A stretch of DNA of 64,000 nt from assembly GCA_002733415.1 (NCBI GenBank), contig NVVR01000011.1:1-64000 (forward strand). Direction: 5' to 3'. A program made the position numbers and the translations under genes. Shown piece by piece: positions 53,655-63,081 of the stretch. This DNA is from Kordia sp. GTDB taxonomy: Bacteria > Bacteroidota > Bacteroidia > Flavobacteriales > Flavobacteriaceae. Within the stretch, counting starts at the first letter, position 1, and every line of letters begins with the position of its first letter. A model generated the notes under the pieces. It saw nothing but the letters and a program-made list of their open reading frames with translations, was not told the origin of the DNA and searched no databases.

Positions 53655-56600
53655 ATGAAAACAAAGTTTAATGGAATTTTAACGCTTTTACTAGCGTTTG
53701 TTGTGCAACTTACGTTCGCACAGGAGAAGACAATTTCAGGTACGGTGGTCGATGAAACCAATATGCCGTTACCCGGAGCAACTGTCGTAATTAAAGGTAC
53801 TACAACTGGTGCCTCAACAGATTTTGATGGAAAATACTCTATCAGCGCAAATACAGGAGATGTGCTAGTGTTCTCTTATGTAGGTTATGCAGAGAAAAAT
53901 GCAACTGTTGCCGCTTCAAACACAATCAACATCTCATTAGTTTTAGACGAGAGTTTAGATGTGGTAGTAGTAACAGCTTTTGGAATTAAGAAATCTGAAA
54001 AAGCAATTGGTTACGCAGTAACAAATGTAAAAGGTGAAGACTTATCGCAAGCTAAGGAAGCTAACCTTGTAAATGCCTTAGCTGGTAAAGCAGCAGGTGT
54101 ACAAGTAACTAGTAGTTCTGGTGTAGCTGGAGCTTCATCTAGGATTATTTTACGTGGTGCTACTAGTATAACTGGTAACAATCAACCATTGTTTGTAATT
54201 GATGGTATCCCTTTAGATAATAGTAGTTCTGGAACGTCTGGTTCTGGTGGTGGTTTTGATTTACCAAACGGTGCTGCTGACATTAACCCTGATGATATTG
54301 AATCTATGACAATATTAAAAGGACCTAATGCTGCTGCTTTATACGGATTACGTGCATCTAATGGTGTTATCGTAATTACAACTAAAAAAGGACGTAGTAC
54401 TGATAAATTAGGAGTATCTATTACTTCTTCTGTTTCATTTCAAAATCCTTTAACGTTACCTAGTTTTCAAAATTCTTACGGACAAGGAGTTACTCCATAC
54501 GGTTTTAATTTTATCGATGGTGCAACCGGAGACGGTGGTGTTGATGAAAGTTGGGGTCCAGCTTTAGATACAGGATTAGAATTTGTACAATGGGATTCGT
54601 ATACTGTTGATGGAGCACCTAGACCTTGGGTATCTCATCCTGACAATGTAAAAGATTTTTACAGAACTGGTGTTACATTAAACAATAATGTATCTTTTAC
54701 AGGTGGTGGTGAAAAAGCTACATTCAGAATGTCTCTTGGACATATGAAACAAGAAGGAATGGTGCCAAACACTGATTTTGAAAGATACAATGTTGGAGGT
54801 AATTTCGGATTAAACTTATCTGATAAAGCACGTGTTGGAATTAATGTAAAATACATTAATAGTTCATCTGACAACTTAGTAACTCAAGGGTACAATGGTG
54901 AAAACCCAGTACAGCAAATGATTTGGGGTGGTAGAAACGTTGATTGGAGTGCTTTAGAAGACTATAACAATCTTCCTTTAGCTGATCCAAGCACACCTGC
55001 TGCTGGAACACCTGCAAACTGGAACACACAATATCAAAACAACCCTTACTGGGTATTAGACAATAACCTAAATGGATATGATAAAGATCGTATTATTGGA
55101 GGTGTTAACTTAGGTCTAGATTTATATAGTTGGTTAACTTTCAATGTTAAAACAGGTATTGATTCATGGGATTCAAAGTCAACTGAACGAAAAGCTCATG
55201 GTTCTAATCAAGATCCAAATGGTTACTACAGAGAGATTTTAAGAAGTCGTTTTGAAATTAACACTGAGGCATTATTATCTAGTAATCACAAACTTACTGA
55301 AAAACTTGGGTTAACACTTAATGTTGGTGCAAACCAAATGAAAAGAAAAAGTTCTTTAACTTATATTACAGCAGGTCAATTAGAACTTCCAGGAGTTTAT
55401 AATGTAACAAATATTAAGGCTGGTGTTGATCCGATAAATTATTCAAAAAGTTTTGAGTCACGTATCAATAGTGTATTAGGTTTTGGACAATTATCTTATG
55501 ATAATTTCGCATTCTTAGACTTTACAGCTAGAAATGACTGGGCTTCTATTTTACCTACAGATAACAATTCATTCTTTTACCCTTCTGTTACAGGTAGTTT
55601 AGTTGTAAGTGATGCTTTTAACTTAGACAAAAATATCTTTTCTTTATTAAAAGTAAGAGGAGGATGGTCTAAAGTTGGTAGTACAGGTGCATTAGGAACA
55701 TACCAATTAGAAAGTGTTTATGCATATACATCTCCATGGGCAGGGACTAACTTCATTGCGTCTCCAAGTGGACTGAATAACCCTGAAATCAAACCAGAAA
55801 GTACAACTGGTATTGAATACGGATTAGATGCTAGATTATTTAAGAACAGATTACGTCTTGATGTTACATATTACGATATGATATCTGAAGATTTAATTGT
55901 TAATGTTCAATTATCTTCAACATCTGGTAATGGATCATCTATCCAAAATATTGGTGAGATGTCTAACAAAGGTTTTGAAATTGCTTTAGGTGCAACTGTA
56001 TACAAAACAGAAAACTGGAAAGTTGATTTAGACTTAAATTTTGCTAAAAACGAAAACGAAGTAGTTTCGTTAGGTGGAGATTTAGAAACACTAGTACTAG
56101 GTGGCCAATGGGGTGTTAACACTGAAGCTAGAGTTGGAGAAGCATACGGAGTTATTTACGGACCTGGATACTTACGTAATGATGCAGGAAGTATTGTATA
56201 TGAAGACGGACTTCCACAAATTGGTGAGCGTAAAATTTTAGGAAATGTAACTCCAGACTGGTCTGGTGGAGCTAACTTAAACGTTTCATACAAAAACTTT
56301 TCTTTTGGAGCATTAGTTGATGCTAAAATTGGTGGAGAGATCTTTTCTATGACGAATACTTGGGGTAGATTTGCTGGAGTATTAGAAGAGACTACTGAAG
56401 GACGTGAAACTGGTCTTGTAGGTGAAGGTGTAATGAACACTGGAACTGAAGAGAGCCCAGTTTGGGAACAAAACAATGTAGTTGTAACTGCAAAGGCGTT
56501 TAACAGAGCTGCTTACAATAACAATGTAGCTGAAGGTTCTGTATTTGACGCTTCATATGTTAAATTAAGACAATTAAGTTTAGGTTATAAATTACCAAAT

Positions 56601-56795
56601 AAGATTCTTAAAAACACTGGACTTGATGAAATAAACTTATCAATAGTAGGTAGAAACTTAGCTTTTATACATAAAAAAGCTCCACATATTGATCCTGAAA
56701 GTGCTTTTAGTAGCGGAAATGGTGATCAAGGTCTTGAATTTGGACAATTACCATCAGCAAGAAGTATTGGATTTAATGTTGGTATTAAATTTTAA
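53655..56795 (+). CDS. SusC/RagA family TonB-linked outer membrane protein
   Basis: The 1046-residue protein has a signal peptide (MKTKFNGILTLLLAFVVQ..., about 1-22), a carboxypeptidase-regulatory-like domain (ISGTVVDETNMPLPGATVVIKG...), the plug with the SusC motif MTILKGPNAAALYGLRASNGVIVITTKKG, and a large barrel. The ATG at 53655 is preferred over upstream codons because the signal peptide starts there. It imports a bound nutrient with TonB energy and pairs with the SusD-like protein encoded 30 bp downstream. Substrate unknown. Confidence 0.95.
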   Translation: MKTKFNGILTLLLAFVVQLTFAQEKTISGTVVDETNMPLPGATVVIKGTTTGASTDFDGKYSISANTGDVLVFSYVGYAEKNATVAASNTINISLVLDESLDVVVVTAFGIKKSEKAIGYAVTNVKGEDLSQAKEANLVNALAGKAAGVQVTSSSGVAGASSRIILRGATSITGNNQPLFVIDGIPLDNSSSGTSGSGGGFDLPNGAADINPDDIESMTILKGPNAAALYGLRASNGVIVITTKKGRSTDKLGVSITSSVSFQNPLTLPSFQNSYGQGVTPYGFNFIDGATGDGGVDESWGPALDTGLEFVQWDSYTVDGAPRPWVSHPDNVKDFYRTGVTLNNNVSFTGGGEKATFRMSLGHMKQEGMVPNTDFERYNVGGNFGLNLSDKARVGINVKYINSSSDNLVTQGYNGENPVQQMIWGGRNVDWSALEDYNNLPLADPSTPAAGTPANWNTQYQNNPYWVLDNNLNGYDKDRIIGGVNLGLDLYSWLTFNVKTGIDSWDSKSTERKAHGSNQDPNGYYREILRSRFEINTEALLSSNHKLTEKLGLTLNVGANQMKRKSSLTYITAGQLELPGVYNVTNIKAGVDPINYSKSFESRINSVLGFGQLSYDNFAFLDFTARNDWASILPTDNNSFFYPSVTGSLVVSDAFNLDKNIFSLLKVRGGWSKVGSTGALGTYQLESVYAYTSPWAGTNFIASPSGLNNPEIKPESTTGIEYGLDARLFKNRLRLDVTYYDMISEDLIVNVQLSSTSGNGSSIQNIGEMSNKGFEIALGATVYKTENWKVDLDLNFAKNENEVVSLGGDLETLVLGGQWGVNTEARVGEAYGVIYGPGYLRNDAGSIVYEDGLPQIGERKILGNVTPDWSGGANLNVSYKNFSFGALVDAKIGGEIFSMTNTWGRFAGVLEETTEGRETGLVGEGVMNTGTEESPVWEQNNVVVTAKAFNRAAYNNNVAEGSVFDASYVKLRQLSLGYKLPNKILKNTGLDEINLSIVGRNLAFIHKKAPHIDPESAFSSGNGDQGLEFGQLPSARSIGFNVGIKF

Positions 56796-56825
56796 GGTTA
56801 TAAATTAATTGTAAAATATTAAAAG

Positions 56826-58265
56826 ATGAAAAAAATAAAAATAATTCTTTTGTTAATAACTACGGCTTTTTTCGCTAGTTGTGACAAAGATTTCGAAGAG
56901 GTTAACAAAAACCCTAACGATCCTACAGCTGTCCCATCTGAACTATTATTAGGACAAATAGCAAGAAACACTGCAAACACACTTTATTCTGCTCAATTAG
57001 GAGGTGATATGGGTTCATGCTGGTCTCAACAATGGGGAAAAGTTCAGTACAATGATGAAGCTAGATACTTCCCAAGAGATGGTAACATTGATGGTTTATG
57101 GAGTAACTTTTATATCGGTATAGCTGAGGATGCAGACAAAATGTATCAATTAGCTATAGAAGAAGGAAACGATGCCAGTGCAGGAGTTGCATTAGTAATG
57201 AAAGCAAATGCATTTTTATGGTTGACTGATCTTTATGGTGCAGTTCCTTTTACAGATGCTTTAAAAGGTTCAGAAGGAATTTTCACTCCTGCTTACGACT
57301 CACAAGCAACAGTTTATGCTGGTTGTTATGCTTTTTTAGATGAAGCTATGGCAAAATTAGCAACTGGTAATGGTGAATTAAGTAGTGTTCATGACATCAT
57401 TTATGGAGGTAATACTGCATTGTGGGCTAAATTTGCCGCTTCTTTAAAATTTCGTGCAATGATGAGAAACTCAAAGAATGGTGTTGACTCTGTTGTAATG
57501 CAAGGTTTGGTTGATGGTGGTTTACTTTTTTCAAGTACAAACGATGAAGCTAAAGTGATTTACGAAGCAGCTGCACCAAATGCAAATCCAACATATGAAA
57601 CTATTGATTTAGGATCTAGAACAGAATATAGAATTGGAGAAGTAATGGTTCAACATTTAGATGGAACAACTGGCTTAGCAGCAGACGCAAGATTAGAAGT
57701 GTATGCTGAACCTAATCAGGATGGTAATTATGTTGGAAAACCTGCAGGTTATACTAACTTACCAAATGCTACATACAATGTAAATACTATTTCTGGAATA
57801 GGCGCTAAGTATTTAGCTGCAACTGCTCCTGGGTATTTATTAGGATACACTGAATTACAATTTTTATTAGCTGAGGCTGCTAAAAAAGGTTATATTGGTG
57901 GTTCAGATGGAGATGCTGAAACATTTTACTTAGCTGGGATTATGTCTAGTTTTGCAGAAAATGGAGTAGCTACAGGAGGGTATGAAACCGATGCTAGCGT
58001 TGCTTATAACTCTTCAACTGCATTAGAACAAATCGCTACTCAAAAATGGATAGCTACTTACGGACAAGGATTTGAATCATGGACAGAATGGAGAAGAACA
58101 GGATATCCTAACTTAATGCCTGCTGTTGAAGGTAACGTATCTGAAGTGCCAAGTAGAATAACTTACCCATCTTTAGAGCAATCTTTAAACGGAACTAACT
58201 ATTCTGCACAAAGTGCACTTATGAGTGGTGGAGACGCATTGACTACGGCTGTAGATTGGATGTAA
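56826..58265 (+). CDS. SusD/RagB family nutrient-binding lipoprotein
   Basis: The 479-residue lipoprotein (FFASC, lipid Cys about 19, then acidic DKDFEE) resembles the SusD-like-2 group: NKNPNDPTAVPSELLLGQIAR, GDMGSCWSQQWGKVQYND, FLWLTDLYGAVPFTDALKG and the C-terminal QKWIATYGQGFESWTEWRRTGYPNL. It forms the lid over the SusC barrel and captures the substrate at the cell surface. No hydrolase gene is adjacent, so peptides or another small oligomer are as likely as a glycan. Confidence 0.93.
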   Translation: MKKIKIILLLITTAFFASCDKDFEEVNKNPNDPTAVPSELLLGQIARNTANTLYSAQLGGDMGSCWSQQWGKVQYNDEARYFPRDGNIDGLWSNFYIGIAEDADKMYQLAIEEGNDASAGVALVMKANAFLWLTDLYGAVPFTDALKGSEGIFTPAYDSQATVYAGCYAFLDEAMAKLATGNGELSSVHDIIYGGNTALWAKFAASLKFRAMMRNSKNGVDSVVMQGLVDGGLLFSSTNDEAKVIYEAAAPNANPTYETIDLGSRTEYRIGEVMVQHLDGTTGLAADARLEVYAEPNQDGNYVGKPAGYTNLPNATYNVNTISGIGAKYLAATAPGYLLGYTELQFLLAEAAKKGYIGGSDGDAETFYLAGIMSSFAENGVATGGYETDASVAYNSSTALEQIATQKWIATYGQGFESWTEWRRTGYPNLMPAVEGNVSEVPSRITYPSLEQSLNGTNYSAQSALMSGGDALTTAVDWM

Positions 58266-58284
58266 AAAATTAAAAAAAAATATT

Positions 58285-59121
58285 ATGAAAAAAATAAATT
58301 ATATATTAGGCTTATTAGTAATTGCTTTTACTATTAGCTGTGAGTCAGATCCAGACAACTTAGTTGCTACTGCTGATCAAGGAGGAGTTATTATCAATGT
58401 AGACCAGTCTTCTGGGAGTATCTTAGGATCTCCTGCTGGTGGTGTCGATCTTAGTGACGCTGAAGTAACATTTGCAACAGTAGATTTAGATTTTGATGCT
58501 AGAATCAATTTAGGTACTGAAGCAGGGATTTCTAAGTATGAAATAGTAAAAACCTTTAATGGTGGTACTGAAGTTTCAATTACAGAAACTCCTACTTTAC
58601 CTTTTAACTTAATTTATTCTGACATTTCTGAATACGTAGCTGGATTTGGTATGGCTGCAACTGATTTAAGAATTGGAGATGTGTTTACTTTTAAAGTTAA
58701 AATACACCAAACAGATGGAGATGTATATTATTACGCTCCTTCAATGGGACAATTTTCTGTAGTAGTTAACTGCTCATCTTCACTTGCTGGGATGTACCAA
58801 GTTACCGCTACTAGAGATGATGGTTCTTCTTGGGATCAAGGAATTGAAGAAATAATTGAAATATCTCCTGGATATTACAAAACTATCACAACTGGTGGTT
58901 GGGGTGCAGGTACTATTGCTCCTGATCAGGGGTTTAATTTTAATGATATATGTAACACTTTAACTGTTCCTGCTCAAGGTTTGGCTCAAGGGTACTACAG
59001 TAACGCAGTTGTTGGTACTGACGATGGTGAAGTATTAGGAAATGGAGATTTAGTAATAAACTATTCAATCGAGTTTAGTGGTTCTCCTACAGGGTATACT
59101 AACACATATGTTAAACAATAA
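58285..59121 (+). CDS. Surface lipoprotein at a Sus locus (SusE-position)
   Basis: The 278-residue lipoprotein has signal FTISC (Cys about 19) followed by acidic ESDPDN, typical of surface-exposed Bacteroidota lipoproteins. The first half (about 35-165) is a beta-sandwich-like region. The second half (about 165-278) has MYQVTATRDDGSSWDQG and Trp/Gly-rich loops that may bind ligand. It lies 19 bp after the SusD-like gene, so it probably helps bind the same substrate, as SusE/F do. No family recognised with confidence. Confidence 0.7.
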   Translation: MKKINYILGLLVIAFTISCESDPDNLVATADQGGVIINVDQSSGSILGSPAGGVDLSDAEVTFATVDLDFDARINLGTEAGISKYEIVKTFNGGTEVSITETPTLPFNLIYSDISEYVAGFGMAATDLRIGDVFTFKVKIHQTDGDVYYYAPSMGQFSVVVNCSSSLAGMYQVTATRDDGSSWDQGIEEIIEISPGYYKTITTGGWGAGTIAPDQGFNFNDICNTLTVPAQGLAQGYYSNAVVGTDDGEVLGNGDLVINYSIEFSGSPTGYTNTYVKQ

Positions 59122-59146
59122 AGGTATAACATTTAAAAATATATAT

Positions 59147-60046
59147 ATGAAACAAATATTTAAATATATCGCGATAGCAGCTATTAGTTGCAGCGTGTTC
59201 ACTTCATGTAATGAAGATGACAATACAGGAGATAGTTTAATTAACTATTCACCAGTAACAGTAACATTAACGAGTTCAGAAAATGATGTAGTTTTAAATG
59301 AAACTGCAATTGATGCTGACAATGGATATGCTATTACTGTAACTGCTACAATAGACAGTCCATTGCCAATTGATATTATTATTCCATTAACTAAGATTTC
59401 TGGAACTGCAACTGGTGAAGATTTTACAGCAGGAAGTATTACAATTCCTTCTTCTTTAACATCTGCTAGCGTTACAGTAATTATCCACCAAACTGGTAAT
59501 GCAGAAGGTGATGAAACATTAACTATAGGAGCTATTGATTCTTCTATGATCCCAAATGTTTCATCTGTTAATGCTTTTGCTTTAAACGTAGAAATAAACG
59601 ATGACTACATCGATTATTCATTTTCTATGAACTTTGCTTGGGATGGATACGTTCATGAGGCAGATGAAGATGGTGATCACGGATTTTTACCATTCTGTGA
59701 TATGGACATTGATTTTTATTTTATAGTAGGTGGAGCTGACTCAGGTATTTATGACGCAGCAACAGGATCATGTCCTGAAGAATTAGTAATTGATTCAAGT
59801 ATTTATGCTGATGGAACATACATGATATATGCTGATTTATGGGCTAATCCTTATTCAGCTGCTGGATACGATGTAAGTGTGCCACTAACAATTACATATT
59901 CTCATGGATATGAAGGTTCATTTATACCTGAAACTATTGCAAGTCCTATATTTGAATACAACACTAATGATGGAACTGGTGCTGGAGCAATGGTAATGGA
60001 ATTTGAAATTCTTTCTGGAGTAGTTACATCTGTAACTTTACTCTAA
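59147..60046 (+). CDS. Calx-beta-like surface lipoprotein
   Basis: The 299-residue lipoprotein starts MKQIFKYIAIAAISCSVFTSC (lipid Cys 21), then acidic NEDDNTGD. Residues about 30-130 resemble a Calx-beta domain (ATIDSPLPIDIIIPLTKISGTATGEDFTAGSITIP, GDETLTI). The frame is open from 59078, overlapping the previous gene, but the signal peptide fixes the start at 59147. It is the last gene of the Sus-type operon and is followed by a terminator. Probably an accessory binding protein. Confidence 0.72.
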   Translation: MKQIFKYIAIAAISCSVFTSCNEDDNTGDSLINYSPVTVTLTSSENDVVLNETAIDADNGYAITVTATIDSPLPIDIIIPLTKISGTATGEDFTAGSITIPSSLTSASVTVIIHQTGNAEGDETLTIGAIDSSMIPNVSSVNAFALNVEINDDYIDYSFSMNFAWDGYVHEADEDGDHGFLPFCDMDIDFYFIVGGADSGIYDAATGSCPEELVIDSSIYADGTYMIYADLWANPYSAAGYDVSVPLTITYSHGYEGSFIPETIASPIFEYNTNDGTGAGAMVMEFEILSGVVTSVTLL

Positions 60047-60067
60047 AAGAAACGTTAAACATAATAT

Positions 60068-60100
60068 CTAAAAACCACCTCTAACGAGGTGGTTTTTTTA
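60068..60100 (+). terminator. Terminator of the Sus operon
   Basis: AAACCACCTC-TAAC-GAGGTGGTTT is a 10-bp stem followed by T6. Confidence 0.88.
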
Positions 60101-60114
60101 TGGGTATAAATCAC

Positions 60115-60122
60115 TACATTTG
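60115..60122 (+). promoter_or_regulatory. -7 box of rlmB
   Basis: TACATTTG (TAnnTTTG), 19 bp before the ATG at 60142. An in-frame ATG at 60100 lies upstream of it and is therefore rejected as the start. Confidence 0.65.
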
Positions 60123-60141
60123 CAGTCATAATTTTTATCAC

Positions 60142-60873
60142 ATGAAAACAAACGAAATTTTTGGATCAAGGGCTATTATTGAAGCAATCAATTCCGATAC
60201 TCAAATAGAGAAAGTATATATACTTAAAGAAGCAGAAAATGATTTATCTAAAGAACTTTTTTCTTTAATTAAGTCTAACAGGATAGCACACCAGTATGTA
60301 CCTATTCAGAAATTCAGAAAGTTTGAAGAAAAAAATCATCAAGGTGTATTTGCTAAAATTGCATTGGTAAGAACAATAACTATTGAAGAACTTACTGAAC
60401 AATTAAATTTAGAAGAAAACCCTACTGTACTTTTGCTTGACCAAGTAACCGATGTCCGTAATTTTGGAGCTATTGCTCGTACCGCATCCTGTACTGGAGT
60501 TAAAGGAATTGTAATTTTAGATAAAGGTAGCGCACCTATAAGTGCCGATGCTATAAAAACATCTGCAGGAGCGTTATTCCAAATACCTATTTGTAGAGTA
60601 AACCATTTAAAAGATGCTATTTACTATTTACAAGGATCAGGATTTCAAATTGTAGCAGCTACTGAAAAAACAGATGATTTAATTTATGATGTAGATTTGA
60701 AAAAACCTACTGCAATAATTATGGGTTCAGAAGATAGAGGAATTAACCCCTCAACCTTAAAAATATGCGATCACAAAGCAAAACTACCTATGGTAGGTGA
60801 AATAGCCTCTTTAAATGTTTCCGTAGCTTGTGGTGCCTTTTTATACGAATCAATGAGACAGAAATTACAGTAG
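60142..60873 (+). CDS. rlmB: 23S rRNA 2'-O-ribose methyltransferase (RlmB-type)
   Basis: The 243-residue SPOUT methyltransferase starts MKTNEIFGSRAIIEAINS. It has an N-terminal RNA-binding domain (about 1-85) and the knot domain with LLLDQVTDVRNFGAIARTASCTGV, MGSEDRGINPSTLKICD and ASLNVSVACGAFLYE. It methylates ribose in 23S rRNA, typically Gm2251. The gene has its own promoter directly after the Sus terminator. Confidence 0.9.
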   Translation: MKTNEIFGSRAIIEAINSDTQIEKVYILKEAENDLSKELFSLIKSNRIAHQYVPIQKFRKFEEKNHQGVFAKIALVRTITIEELTEQLNLEENPTVLLLDQVTDVRNFGAIARTASCTGVKGIVILDKGSAPISADAIKTSAGALFQIPICRVNHLKDAIYYLQGSGFQIVAATEKTDDLIYDVDLKKPTAIIMGSEDRGINPSTLKICDHKAKLPMVGEIASLNVSVACGAFLYESMRQKLQ

Positions 60874-60931
60874 TCAATAGTCAAAAATAATTTTTATAAA
60901 ATTATTTTTGACTATTTTTTTTCAAATTTCT

Positions 60932-61588
60932 TCATTCTTCTTCATCTTGAATAATTAAATTTCCATTTTCATCCAAGAAAGGCAAGTTAGCCACAAACTT
61001 ACCTTTATCATCAAAGTGTTCTAAAAATAAACTCTGTTGTATTGTTAATGGCAAAAGTTCTTCTTTTACTAATTCATTTTTAAAGAAAAAACTTAATATA
61101 ACTCCTGTAATTAAACCAGATAAATGACCTTCCCAAGATATAGTACTATCTATTGGGAACACGTACCAAATCATACTTCCGTATAGAAAAATCACTGCAA
61201 ATGAAATAGCAATGAGATTGTATTGTTTGGAAAAAAAACTTTTAGAAATAATAAAGCTAGCCAAAACATATATTACTCCACTCATACCTAAATGATATGC
61301 TGGACGTGCAATTAACCAGGTAAACAATCCTGAAATTAACACGCCAAAAATAAACACTCTTAAATAGCTTTTTGAATAAAAATACCTGACCATTAACATT
61401 AACACAAAAAATGATAGGGTGTTATTAGTAATATGTGAAAGATCCGAATGCAAAAAAGGAGATGCTAATATTCCTAAAAGTGAATTTAACTTTCTTGGAT
61501 AAATACTAAAGTGGTTAAAATTAAATCCGTATTTAATTTCATATAAAAAAACAATCCACATTATTAATATAATTAACAATGGGAACAC
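60932..61588 (-). CDS. Rhomboid family intramembrane serine protease
   Basis: The 218-residue protein has six membrane helices. Visible are HSDLSHITNN (His52, Asn55/56 of the oxyanion region), catalytic Ser103 in HLGMSGVIY and catalytic His155 in WEGHLSGLITG. The C-terminal tail (about 185-218) is cytosolic and acidic. The start is a GTG at 61588; homology-like sequence runs about ten codons further upstream without an ATG, GTG or TTG, so the true start is uncertain. It cleaves membrane-anchored substrates. Confidence 0.85.
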   Translation of the reverse strand: MFPLLIILIMWIVFLYEIKYGFNFNHFSIYPRKLNSLLGILASPFLHSDLSHITNNTLSFFVLMLMVRYFYSKSYLRVFIFGVLISGLFTWLIARPAYHLGMSGVIYVLASFIISKSFFSKQYNLIAISFAVIFLYGSMIWYVFPIDSTISWEGHLSGLITGVILSFFFKNELVKEELLPLTIQQSLFLEHFDDKGKFVANLPFLDENGNLIIQDEEE

Positions 61589-61758
61589 TAAAACGTCTAA
61601 TATTTGTTTTGCTATTTTGATAACTCTAAAAATACAATAAGTTTACCAAATTTGATAATCGGTAAAATTGTCAATAGAATAGAAGTCAGGAGTTAAAAAA
61701 CGAAAAAACAAGACCCAAACAATTCAATCATAAAGTACAATTGTACGTTAATAATTAT

Positions 61759-61766
61759 TAATTTTG
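61759..61766 (+). promoter_or_regulatory. -7 box at the rarA start
   Basis: TAATTTTG (TAnnTTTG) ends 4 bp before the ATG at 61771. A transcript from here would be leaderless. Confidence 0.4.
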
Positions 61767-61770
61767 AAGA

Positions 61771-63048
61771 ATGAATGAACCATTAGCGGAACGATTAAGA
61801 CCCAAAACTCTAAAAGACTATATCAGTCAAGAACATTTAGTTGGGGAAAACGGATCATTAACACACCAGATAAACCAAGGTATTATCCCATCATTAATTC
61901 TCTGGGGACCTCCAGGAACGGGGAAAACTACGTTGGCAAATATTATTGCAACAGAATCTAAAAGGCCATTTTATAGCCTTAGCGCTATTAATTCTGGAGT
62001 GAAGGATATTAGAGAAGTTATTGAATCTGCTAAAAAAAACAGTGGTTTATTCACTACTAAAAACCCTATTTTATTCATTGATGAGATACATCGGTTTAGC
62101 AAATCACAACAAGATTCTCTATTAGGCGCTGTAGAGAAAGGAATCATCACTTTGATTGGCGCTACAACTGAAAACCCAAGCTTTGAAGTAATCCCTGCAT
62201 TATTGTCAAGGTGTCAGGTGTATATTTTAAATCATTTTTCAAAAGACGACCTACTTGCCTTATTAAATAAAGCAATTTCAGAAGATAAAATATTAGCCAG
62301 CAAAAACATCAAAATAAAAGAATCAGAGGCTCTTTTACGTATTTCTGGAGGTGATGGAAGGAAACTATTAAATACCTTTGAATTAATCATTAACAATACT
62401 GATAGTGACACGATAGAAATAACAAATGAATTAGTGTTAAAATCTGTTCAGAAAAACACCATTCAATACGATAAAACTGGGGAACAACATTATGATATTG
62501 TTTCTGCTTTTATCAAATCTATACGTGGTAGTGACCCTAACGCGGCAGTATATTGGTTAGCAAGAATGATTGAAGGTGGTGAAGATGTAAAATTCATTGC
62601 CAGACGCTTACTAATTTTAGCAAGCGAAGATATTGGTAACGCTAACCCTACTGCTTTAATAATGGCTAACAATACTTTTCAAGCAGTGACCATAATAGGT
62701 TTTCCTGAATCAAGATTAATTCTAAGCCAATGTGTTATTTATCTGGCTACATCGGCTAAGAGTAATGCATCATATATGGCTATTAACGCTGCACAACAAG
62801 CTGTTAAGCAGTCAGGTAATTTAAGTATTCCGCTAGCTTTACGTAATGCACCAACAAAGCTAATGAAAGAACTAGGCTATGGGGATGAATACAAATATTC
62901 ACACAGCTATGCAAACAATTTCGCTCCTCAAGAATTTATGCCGGAAGAAATGAGTGGTACAAAATTTTATGACCCAGGGAATAACTCCAGAGAAAATTCA
63001 CAACGAGACTTTTTAAAAAACAGATGGAAAGATAAATACGGGTATTAG
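61771..63048 (+). CDS. rarA: Replication-associated recombination protein A
   Basis: The 425-residue AAA+ ATPase has MNEPLAERLRPKTLKDYISQ at the start, Walker A GPPGTGKTT (46-54), Walker B ILFIDEIH (100-107), the arginine-finger region PALLSRCQV, and the C-terminal tetramerisation/helical domain (IKSIRGSDPNAAVYWLARMIEGGEDVKFIARRLLILASEDIG). RarA/MgsA acts at stalled replication forks. Length and motifs are standard. Confidence 0.95.
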   Translation: MNEPLAERLRPKTLKDYISQEHLVGENGSLTHQINQGIIPSLILWGPPGTGKTTLANIIATESKRPFYSLSAINSGVKDIREVIESAKKNSGLFTTKNPILFIDEIHRFSKSQQDSLLGAVEKGIITLIGATTENPSFEVIPALLSRCQVYILNHFSKDDLLALLNKAISEDKILASKNIKIKESEALLRISGGDGRKLLNTFELIINNTDSDTIEITNELVLKSVQKNTIQYDKTGEQHYDIVSAFIKSIRGSDPNAAVYWLARMIEGGEDVKFIARRLLILASEDIGNANPTALIMANNTFQAVTIIGFPESRLILSQCVIYLATSAKSNASYMAINAAQQAVKQSGNLSIPLALRNAPTKLMKELGYGDEYKYSHSYANNFAPQEFMPEEMSGTKFYDPGNNSRENSQRDFLKNRWKDKYGY

Positions 63049-63081
63049 GTAAAAAGGAATAAAATTTAAAACCCTGAATAC

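Noticed and set aside
60100-60141. RlmB starting at ATG 60100
   Set aside because: The TACATTTG promoter box at 60115-60122 lies downstream of that ATG.
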